Shown one piece after another: positions 57,735-64,000 of a DNA stretch of 64,000 bases. This DNA is from CAG-791 sp045130475. Its GTDB lineage: Bacteria > Bacillota > Clostridia > Lachnospirales > Lachnospiraceae. The notes under the pieces are model-generated. The model searched no databases, had not been told where the DNA came from, and saw nothing but the letters and a program-made list of their open reading frames with translations. The DNA lies in contig JBGUPU010000019.1 in NCBI GenBank assembly GCA_045130475.1, positions 1 through 64,000 on the forward strand. Direction: 5' to 3'. The first letter of the stretch is position 1, and each line of letters starts with the position of its first letter. The translations under genes and the position numbers were made by a program.

Positions 57735-59042
57735 TCATCCCTGATAGAGATTTCGTTTGTCGATGACACGCTTTGCCTTTCCCTCGCTTCTGGGAATGGA
57801 TCTGGGAGCGACAAGCTTGACGACACAGAAAATGCCCAGCATTGCCTTGAGGTCATTAACAAGCTGTTTCTCGCGCTTGGTGATATCCTTGAGGGAGTCG
57901 GAGAACATCTCCGGTGTCATCTCGACCTGGACCTCGATCCGGTCGCTGTGGTGCTCTCTCGTCACGATGATCTGGTAGTTGGCCGGATATCCGTCGTTCA
58001 TCAGGACGGTCTCGATCTGGCTCGGGAATACGTTGACGCCCTTGACGATCAGCATATCGTCGCTGCGGCCCATCGGCTTGGCCATACGGACATGAGTCCT
58101 TCCGCATGCACAGGGCTCGGCATTCAGGACACAGATATCTTTCGTGCGGTAGCGGAGGAGCGGGAAGGCTTCTTTGGTGATACTGGTGAACACCAGCTCA
58201 CCCTTTTCACCATAGGGAAGGACCTCGCCGGTCTGCGGATTGATGATCTCGGCGATGAAGTTGTCCTCATTGATGTGCATACCGTTCTGGCAGGAACACT
58301 CATAGGCAACACCGGGGCCGGAGATCTCCGTCAGGCCGTAGATATCATAAGCTTTGATACCGAGCTTGTCTTCGATGTCGTGACGCATTTCCTCTGTCCA
58401 CGCTTCCGCTCCGAAAATGCCTGCTTTGAGCTTGATCTGATTGCGCAGCCCGCGCTCTGTAACCGTCTCAGCAAGGTAAGCCGCATAGGAAGGCGTACAG
58501 CACAGGACTGTGGATCCGAGATCCGTCATGAACTGGAGCTGACGGTCTGTATTGCCGGATGACATGGGGAGCGTCAGAGAACCCAGTTTGTGTGAGCCGC
58601 CGTGTAGGCCGGCGCCGCCAGTAAAGAGGCCGTAACCATAGCAGACCTGTACAATATCATCTTTGGTGGCACCTGCTGCCGCAAGAGCCCTGGCAACACA
58701 GCCTTCCCACATATCGACATCATTCTGCGTATAGCACGCTACAACCCGCCTGCCGGTGGTACCGCTGGTCGAATGGATGCGGACACAGTCAGAGAGCGGC
58801 ACTGCCAGCAGTCCGTAGGGATACTGCTTGCGCAGATCATCCTTGCTTAAAAAGGGCAGCTTGTGGAGATCCTTGATGCCTTCAATATCCTCCGGTTTCA
58901 CACCGTGCTCATCCATCTTCTGTCTGTAATAAGGAACCGCTTCGTATACGCGCTTTACGGTCCTGACCAGGCGCTCATCCTGCCAGGCAGTGATCTGTTC
59001 CCGTGAAGCGCATTCAATCTGCGGCTCGAAATAATGTTCCAT
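57735..59042 (-). CDS. paaK: phenylacetate-CoA ligase
   Basis: A 435-residue adenylate-forming enzyme that couples aryl acids to CoA. The phosphate loop S-T-S-G-T-T-G-R-R near residue 91, Y-G-Y-G-L-F-T-G-G near 137, D-I-Y-G-L-T-E near 237 and the hinge K-G-V-N-V-F-P-S near 337 match PaaK. In anaerobes this gene type usually works with indolepyruvate:ferredoxin oxidoreductase in aromatic amino acid use; that enzyme is not in the window but NifJ and ferredoxin are adjacent. GGAGGTATACATA precedes the ATG. The ACT protein follows. Confidence 0.93.
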   Translation of the reverse strand: MEHYFEPQIECASREQITAWQDERLVRTVKRVYEAVPYYRQKMDEHGVKPEDIEGIKDLHKLPFLSKDDLRKQYPYGLLAVPLSDCVRIHSTSGTTGRRVVACYTQNDVDMWEGCVARALAAAGATKDDIVQVCYGYGLFTGGAGLHGGSHKLGSLTLPMSSGNTDRQLQFMTDLGSTVLCCTPSYAAYLAETVTERGLRNQIKLKAGIFGAEAWTEEMRHDIEDKLGIKAYDIYGLTEISGPGVAYECSCQNGMHINEDNFIAEIINPQTGEVLPYGEKGELVFTSITKEAFPLLRYRTKDICVLNAEPCACGRTHVRMAKPMGRSDDMLIVKGVNVFPSQIETVLMNDGYPANYQIIVTREHHSDRIEVQVEMTPEMFSDSLKDITKREKQLVNDLKAMLGIFCVVKLVAPRSIPRSEGKAKRVIDKRNLYQG

Positions 59043-59171
59043 TATGTATACCTCCTGATGCTATTGTAACGGTTTATGCCTTATTATGTTTGCTGCATAA
59101 ATGCTGCACAAAACCGGTATTCCTTCTTCCAATCGTCCCTGTCACAAAAGCGGGAGCCTGTTTCGTATCTC

Positions 59172-60506
59172 CTACCTTGCAAGATTGGCAAATCTGGTCA
59201 GGGATGGCTGCCAGCTCAATTCAACGGTGCCGATCGGGCCGTTTCTCTGTTTGGCAATAATGATCTCCGCAATTCCCTTTTTTTCGGAATCTTCATTGTA
59301 ATAATCGTCCCGGTAAATGAACATGACCAGGTCCGCGTCCTGCTCGATGGCGCCGGACTCACGGAGGTCTGACAGCATGGGACGGTGGTTTGGTCTCGAT
59401 TCCACGGCGCGGGAAAGCTGGGAGAGCGCCACGACAGGCACATTCAGCTCTCTGGCGAGCGCCTTGAGGGAGCGCGAAATATCCGAAATCTCCTGCTGGC
59501 GGGAATCGCCGCTCCTGCCCGAGCCGCTCATCAGCTGCAGGTAGTCGATGATCACGATCTCCATCCCGAATTCCAGCTTGTATTTGCGGCATTTCGAACG
59601 CAGTTCCGCCACTGTGATCGCCGGTGTGTCGTCGATGATCAGCCTGCTGTCGCCGATATTGCCGGCACTCTCGATCACCTCGGCCCACTCATTCTCAGTC
59701 ATATCGCCGGTGCGGATCTTCTGGGCCTCCACATGGGACTGCATGGCCAGAAGACGGTTGACCAGCTGTTCTTTGGACATTTCCAGAGAAAAAATCCCCA
59801 CACAGCGGTTTTCCCGCATAGTCAGGTAGTCCGCAATATTGAGGACAAGGGCGGTCTTTCCCATGGAGGGACGCGCCGCGATCAAAATAAAATCCGCGGG
59901 CTGCAGCCCGGCCGTCCGGTTGTCCAGATCAGTAAAACCGGTGGACAAGCCGGTGACGTTTCCCTTGATCCGGGAAGCCTGCTCGATCTTGTCCATGGCG
60001 TTGAGGACGATCTCCCTGATGGGAACAAAATTGTTGGCTGTGCGCCGCTGTGATATCTCAAAGATGCGTTTTTCCGCCTTGTCGAGAAGGGACTCCATTT
60101 CCTCATTCTCGGCATAGCAGTTTCCCGCGATCTCCTCATTGGCGCGTATCATACTGCGCAGAAGGGATTTTTCCGCGACAATATTCGCATAGGATTTAAT
60201 ATTGGCCGATGTGGGGACTGTGGTGATCAGTTCCCGGATCAGCTCATCAGAATAAAGCTCCGGGGGGAGATTCTTCTCCCGGAGCCTGGCCTGCAGTGTC
60301 ACGGGATCGATCGCTGTACCCTTTCGCTGCAACTCCAGCATGGTCTGATACAGGATCCCGTTCTGCCGTGAATAGAAATCCTCTTCTTTTATGATCTCGG
60401 ACGCAGTCTCCACTGCCTCCGGGTCAATCAGCATGGATCCGAGCACAGACCGCTCCGCCTCCAGATTGTGGGGCATGACTCTGCTGATCACATCATCCTG
60501 TGCCAT
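59172..60506 (-). CDS. dnaB: replicative DNA helicase
   Basis: A 444-residue hexameric helicase. The N-terminal domain begins M-P-H-N-L-E-A-E-R-S-V-L-G near residue 12-24. The RecA-like domain has Walker A A-A-R-P-S-M-G-K-T-A near 208-217, F-S-L-E-M-S near 240, and Walker B I-V-I-I-D-Y-L-Q-L-M near 315; F-I-Y-R-D-D-Y-Y near 395 is the usual C-terminal mark. It lies 29 bases after rplI in the gdpP-rplI-dnaB order common in Firmicutes. Its loader genes are at 42.7-44.9 kb. Confidence 0.96.
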   Translation of the reverse strand: MAQDDVISRVMPHNLEAERSVLGSMLIDPEAVETASEIIKEEDFYSRQNGILYQTMLELQRKGTAIDPVTLQARLREKNLPPELYSDELIRELITTVPTSANIKSYANIVAEKSLLRSMIRANEEIAGNCYAENEEMESLLDKAEKRIFEISQRRTANNFVPIREIVLNAMDKIEQASRIKGNVTGLSTGFTDLDNRTAGLQPADFILIAARPSMGKTALVLNIADYLTMRENRCVGIFSLEMSKEQLVNRLLAMQSHVEAQKIRTGDMTENEWAEVIESAGNIGDSRLIIDDTPAITVAELRSKCRKYKLEFGMEIVIIDYLQLMSGSGRSGDSRQQEISDISRSLKALARELNVPVVALSQLSRAVESRPNHRPMLSDLRESGAIEQDADLVMFIYRDDYYNEDSEKKGIAEIIIAKQRNGPIGTVELSWQPSLTRFANLAR

Positions 60507-60535
60507 TGTCTTCTCCGCCGCTCAGTTTAAATTGA

Positions 60536-60982
60536 TTATGCCTCTGTGACCTTGAGGGTGAACCTTCCGGTTACCTGGGGATGCAGGCGGATCGGAATCT
60601 CAAAACTGCCGAAGGATTTGATGGGCTCTGACAGCTGGATCTTCTTCTTGTCGAGATCGAGGTTGTGCTGCTTTTTGGCCTCCTGGGCGATCTCCTTGGC
60701 GCTGACGGAACCGAATACGCGGCCGCCTTCGCCTGCTTTCATGGTGACCACGACAGTGACCTTCTCGAGATCCTGCGCCAGCTTCTGAGCCTCTGCAAGA
60801 CGCTGCGCCGCCTCTTTTGCCTCGCGCTGCTTTTTGAGCTTCAGATCGTTTTTGTTTTTATCGTTGGCTTCGACACCCAGCTTTTTGGGGATGACGAAGT
60901 TTCTTGCATATCCGTCGCTGACATTGACGATATCGCCCTCTTTGCCGAGAGATTTCACATCCTGTAAAAGAATTACCTTCAT
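60536..60982 (-). CDS. rplI: 50S ribosomal protein L9
   Basis: A 148-residue L9. The N-terminal rRNA-binding domain starts M-K-V-I-L-L-Q-D-V-K-S-L-G-K-E-G with G-Y-A-R-N-F-V-I-P near 25-33. A long charged helix (about 40-75) links to the C-terminal domain with V-F-G-S-V-S near 90-95. Length and both domains are complete. AGGAGGAACAGGAAATG shows a good ribosome site. It sits between gdpP and dnaB. Confidence 0.97.
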   Translation of the reverse strand: MKVILLQDVKSLGKEGDIVNVSDGYARNFVIPKKLGVEANDKNKNDLKLKKQREAKEAAQRLAEAQKLAQDLEKVTVVVTMKAGEGGRVFGSVSAKEIAQEAKKQHNLDLDKKKIQLSEPIKSFGSFEIPIRLHPQVTGRFTLKVTEA

Positions 60983-61018
60983 TTCCTGTTCCTCCTGAAT
61001 GATTGATTGATCCGGTTA

Positions 61019-63136
61019 TCACGCGTCGATCTGGCCTTCCTCGATCATCTGGTCAATGACTCTCTTGACTGTCTCAATGGCCTCCTCGGATGTGGTTCCG
61101 GACATCTGGCAGCCCGCCATATTGATGTGGCCGCCGCCGCCCATCCGCTCCATGATCAGCTGTACATTGACCTCATCAATAGACCGCGCGCTGATAAAGA
61201 TCTGACCGTTATACCGGGTCATGACAAAGCTTGCCTTGACCCCGTCGATGTTGAGCAGTTCGTTTGCCGCCTGGGCGCCGACTACGGTCGGGCTCCGGAG
61301 GCCTTCGCTCTTGCAGACTGAAAAAGCAAAACACTCGCGGTAGATCTCCGCCTGGGAGACCGCGTCCGCTCTCGCCTTGTATTCCACGGCTTCTTCGCGG
61401 AAAATCTTCCTGACGCGGACCACATCCGCGCCGCTCCGGCGCAAAAAGGCCGCCGCCTCGAAGGTTCTGACGCCCGCTTTATTGACAAATCCGTCCGTAT
61501 CCACGACGATACCGCCGTAAATGGCATCCGCCTCCTCGGGCCGCAGACGGATATTTTCACCGGTGTACTGGACGATCTCCGCCACCATTTCACAGGCGGA
61601 GGAAGCATAGCCTTCCACATAGGAAAGGGTCGCGCCCTCGATGACATCCTTGCCCGCGCGGTGGTGGTCCAGCACAACAATGGATTTACATCTGGTAAGA
61701 AGTTCCGGGCACTCCGTGCGCGCGGGTGTGTTTACATCGACGACCACGACACAGGCATTGTCTGTGACCATCTCCAGTGCCTGCTGACTGTTTATGATGA
61801 ACCCGTTCCCGTATTCCGGATTGTGCTCAAACAGCCGCAGAATCTGTTCAATGGAGATCGTGCGCTCGTTGATCACGATATAGGCCTGTTTGCCCAGGGT
61901 CTTTGCGATCCTGTAGATGCCTACCGAGGCTCCGAAGCTGTCCGGATCGCCCAGCTTGTGTCCCATGATGAAGACGGCATCGCGCACACGGATGATCTCC
62001 TTGAGGGCCTGGGCTTTGACACGGGCTTTGACACGGGTATTCTTCTCTACCTGCCGTGTCTTTCCGCCGTAATACACAACATTGTCGGGGTATTTGATGA
62101 CCGCCTGGTCACCACCTCTTCCAAGCGCCAGGTCCACGGCGTTGCGGGCAAATTCATAATTCTGCGTGTAGGCGAGGCCGTCCAGGCCGAATCCCAGGCT
62201 CAGCGTGACCGCCATCTCATTGCCGACACTGACTTTTTTGACATCCTCCAGGATGTCAAAATGACCGTCCTGAAGCTCCCGCAGGGATTTTTTGCGCAGA
62301 ATGATCAGATATTTGTCCTTCTCGATCTTGCTGCAGAGACCGTCGATGGCACTGATATACTGGGTCACCTTCCGGTCGATCAGGGCGGTCAGCAGCGCCT
62401 TGCGCACCTCTTCTACCGTATCAATAACTTCGTCGTAATTGTCAATATAGAACAGACCGACCGCAAGACTCTGGTCATCTACTTCCCGGACCGCGAGACG
62501 CATGGCTGTATTGTCCACCAGATTCAGGGCGATGATGCTGTCACTGGCGGTGTTGTCCAGCAGTTCTGAGCCGATCGACAGGTGCGACACGGATACCCTG
62601 TGCATCTGGGCACTGTAGCTGTTTCCGACGAGGTCCACGGGGACTTTCACCAGCTTATCATCCGTGGGAAATACATCCCTGGTCAGCGCGGGGATCAGCG
62701 TCGAGATCGGCCTGCGATAGGTCCTGTCCCGATGAACCACCTTCTCAAATGCGGGGTTCATCCAGATGAACCGGCCTCCTTCATCCATAAGAGCATAGGG
62801 CAGTTCCAGTTCCTGCAGGAGCAGATCCTCCAGGCTGTGGAATTCCTCGGCATAGGCCGACATCTCTTTCAGATAGATCGCACGGCTGTTGATAAAAGCC
62901 GCCGCCATGACACAGGTGTAGATCAGGCATACCACTGTGGACGCCACAAAAGACCATCTGTCGAGAAAAAAGATCAGGAAATCCGTGACCCAGAGAATGA
63001 TGCCAAGGATAATGGCGATCCGAAAATATCCGGATATACGTCCTTTTTTCTTTTTTCCCGTAATATGTGCTGCCTTTTCGGGCTCGACATCAGGCGCAAA
63101 TGGATCCTGTGCGTCTGTTTCATTTACTTTTTGCAT
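61019..63136 (-). CDS. gdpP: GdpP-type cyclic-di-AMP phosphodiesterase
   Basis: A 705-residue membrane phosphodiesterase. Two N-terminal membrane helices (about 35-85) precede a PAS-like region, a degenerate GGDEF domain (about 205-345, without an intact G-G-D-E-F) and the catalytic DHH/DHHA1 part: M-G-H-K-L-G-D-P-D-S near 390-400, V-V-D-V-N-T near 465, V-L-D-H-H-R near 487 and G-G-G-H near 672. GdpP hydrolyses the essential messenger c-di-AMP to pApA and so influences cell wall, osmolyte and beta-lactam tolerance. I use the ATG at 63136, after GGAGAATCATTC. rplI and dnaB follow. Confidence 0.94.
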   Translation of the reverse strand: MQKVNETDAQDPFAPDVEPEKAAHITGKKKKGRISGYFRIAIILGIILWVTDFLIFFLDRWSFVASTVVCLIYTCVMAAAFINSRAIYLKEMSAYAEEFHSLEDLLLQELELPYALMDEGGRFIWMNPAFEKVVHRDRTYRRPISTLIPALTRDVFPTDDKLVKVPVDLVGNSYSAQMHRVSVSHLSIGSELLDNTASDSIIALNLVDNTAMRLAVREVDDQSLAVGLFYIDNYDEVIDTVEEVRKALLTALIDRKVTQYISAIDGLCSKIEKDKYLIILRKKSLRELQDGHFDILEDVKKVSVGNEMAVTLSLGFGLDGLAYTQNYEFARNAVDLALGRGGDQAVIKYPDNVVYYGGKTRQVEKNTRVKARVKAQALKEIIRVRDAVFIMGHKLGDPDSFGASVGIYRIAKTLGKQAYIVINERTISIEQILRLFEHNPEYGNGFIINSQQALEMVTDNACVVVVDVNTPARTECPELLTRCKSIVVLDHHRAGKDVIEGATLSYVEGYASSACEMVAEIVQYTGENIRLRPEEADAIYGGIVVDTDGFVNKAGVRTFEAAAFLRRSGADVVRVRKIFREEAVEYKARADAVSQAEIYRECFAFSVCKSEGLRSPTVVGAQAANELLNIDGVKASFVMTRYNGQIFISARSIDEVNVQLIMERMGGGGHINMAGCQMSGTTSEEAIETVKRVIDQMIEEGQIDA

Positions 63137-63184
63137 GAATGATTCTCCGTTCCACCCTCTCGCAAAACATTCCGGCTGAAGTGT

Positions 63185-63214
63185 ATTATACACTGTTTTC
63201 CCGGGATCACGCAA
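63185..63214 (-). promoter_or_regulatory. promoter of the gdpP-rplI-dnaB operon
   Basis: On the minus strand TTGCGT (63209-63214), an 18-base spacer and TATAAT (63185-63190), about 48 bases upstream of the gdpP start. Confidence 0.65.
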
Positions 63215-63267
63215 AGAGGGATCCTGCAGATGAATTCTTTAGAATATACAGTAACTACTTTACCACA

Positions 63268-63567
63268 TTATACCTGACTGTCCAGCCAGTCAGCTGCCTG
63301 CTGCATTCCCTCTTCCGTAAAGGGGAAATCCCTGATGGTTTTCAAAGAGTCGTCCGTGGCCGCGTATCCATAGGGGCCGCGCCAGCAGACCGCCCGCAGC
63401 GTCGCCTCTCCGCGTTTCTCAGGGGGCGTATAGTGCACATTCTGCAGCGGTTCGCGGGCGATCCTGTAGCGGAGGTCTCCGCAGCTGCCGTAATAGGCCT
63501 CCCCGTATTCATAATGCAGGAAAGGAAAGAGCTCTTCTCTCCTTATATGACGCTCCGAATTCTCCAT
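63268..63567 (-). CDS. small conserved-looking protein of unknown function
   Basis: A 99-residue acidic protein I cannot assign. It is rich in Tyr, Glu and Arg, with Y-E-Y-G-E-A-Y-Y-G-S-C-G-D-L-R-Y-R near residue 19-35 and a C-terminal F-P-F-T-E-E-G-M-Q-Q-A-A-D-W-L segment. There is no signal peptide or membrane helix. The ribosome site is weak (CGGAAA). It lies between the ABC transporter and gdpP on the same strand, and the length and codon use fit a real gene. Confidence 0.6.
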   Translation of the reverse strand: MENSERHIRREELFPFLHYEYGEAYYGSCGDLRYRIAREPLQNVHYTPPEKRGEATLRAVCWRGPYGYAATDDSLKTIRDFPFTEEGMQQAADWLDSQV

Positions 63568-63670
63568 ATTTTTCCGTCTGTCTCTTTCTGTTTCTTCCGA
63601 TGATTTTTACGGATCTTAAGGGACTGCCCTGTCTGTACTGAACAGGTTCCTGCATGAGGAAAGAGCCGGG

Positions 63671-64000
63671 TCAGCCTGCCAGTTCGGGCTTAATGCCCGT
63701 GTACAGCTGATAATACCTCTGTCCGAGTTCGATCAGCTGCTCATGGGTTCCCTGCTCGACGATCCTGCCCTGCTCCAGGACGATGATAAGGTCGCTGTTG
63801 CGGATCGTGGAGAGCCGGTGGGCGATGACAAAGGTCGTCCTGTCTTTCATCAGACTGTCCATGCCTGCCTGCACGATCTTCTCTGTGCGGGTGTCGATGG
63901 AACTGGTCGCCTCGTCGAGAATGAGGGCCGGCGGATCCGCGATGGCCGCGCGGGCAATAGCGAGCAGCTGACGCTGTCCCTGGGAGAGATTGGCTCCGTC
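63671..64000 (-). CDS. ABC transporter ATP-binding/permease protein, C-terminal part (cut by the window edge)
   Basis: The last 109 residues of an ABC-type ATPase; the start lies beyond the window. The signature L-S-Q-G-Q-R-Q, Walker B A-L-I-L-D-E-A-T-S-S-I-D and the H-loop V-I-A-H-R-L-S-T-I-R are present, followed by I-V-E-Q-G-T-H-E-Q-L-I. This wording is typical of half-transporters of the MsbA/MdlB/BmrA multidrug type with fused membrane domains, so a membrane domain is expected upstream. The open frame continues without a stop to base 64000. Confidence 0.9.
   Translation of the reverse strand, partial: DGANLSQGQRQLLAIARAAIADPPALILDEATSSIDTRTEKIVQAGMDSLMKDRTTFVIAHRLSTIRNSDLIIVLEQGRIVEQGTHEQLIELGQRYYQLYTGIKPELAG

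Overview
The window reads as a chromosomal segment of an anaerobic low-G+C-lineage Gram-positive bacterium, most likely a Clostridia member of the Lachnospiraceae type. The grounds are gene content and strong Shine-Dalgarno sites: pyruvate:ferredoxin oxidoreductase with a small 2[4Fe-4S] ferredoxin, the GlgC/GlgD pair, SpoVG, MecA, a long (402 aa) PRPP synthetase, a GdpP-L9-DnaB operon, a DnaD/DnaI-type primosome pair, and PyrK/PyrD. I see no rRNA, tRNA, CRISPR array, phage or insertion sequence. Nearly all of the sequence is intact, chromosomal-looking coding DNA; the last gene (ABC transporter) is cut by the window edge.

Layout. 1-3.0 kb: cupin plus WYL regulator, then a nitroreductase and a PHP phosphoesterase. 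3.1-10.8 kb (minus): a seven-gene redox operon headed by a TetR repressor. Its near-perfect promoter (TTGACA-17-TATAAT) is overlapped by two palindromic operators. The operon holds an aldo/keto reductase, a membrane-cytochrome-like/SUMF1-like/flavodoxin fusion, an Fe-S flavoprotein, a DUF362 lipoprotein, an UPF0718-type permease and a flavodoxin-fold lipoprotein. A divergent FMN-dependent alpha-hydroxy-acid oxidase-like gene lies across the control region. 12-19.4 kb: GH36 raffinose-synthase-like enzyme, GNAT acetyltransferase, a large sensor-phosphatase (propeller, Y_Y_Y, SpoIIE) and class II fructose-bisphosphate aldolase. 19.6-21.9 kb: a small unknown protein behind a SAM-type riboswitch with terminator, then a C39-like protein and a class II glutamine amidotransferase.

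22-33 kb (mostly minus): asnS with a lipoprotein FKBP/trigger-factor-like foldase; then plsC-pyrK-pyrD-ispE-gntR-murI-DUF1934 as one long operon, and pyrC on the other strand. 33-40.5 kb (minus): glgC-glgD-spoVG-pth-mfd, which resembles the Bacillus spoVG-gcaD-prs-ctc-pth-mfd neighbourhood. 41-46.4 kb (plus): murC, a DnaA-box cluster, DnaD-like and DnaI-like primosome genes, prs. 46.5-50.6 kb (minus): dCMP deaminase, upp, threonylcarbamoyl-AMP synthase, SH3/GH18 protein. 50.6-53 kb: a gene-poor kilobase, mecA, and a long structured leader. 53-59 kb: nifJ, ferredoxin, ACT-domain protein and phenylacetate-CoA ligase. 59-64 kb (minus): GdpP-rplI-dnaB, a small unknown gene and the ABC transporter end.

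The most unusual content is the TetR-controlled operon, which appears to place two flavodoxin-fold domains outside the membrane; the SAM-type riboswitch on an orphan gene; the DnaA-box cluster in front of primosome genes; and several unassigned structured RNA leaders (nifJ, ferredoxin, the 50.7-51.0 kb region). Everything here was read by eye; no database search or folding program was run.
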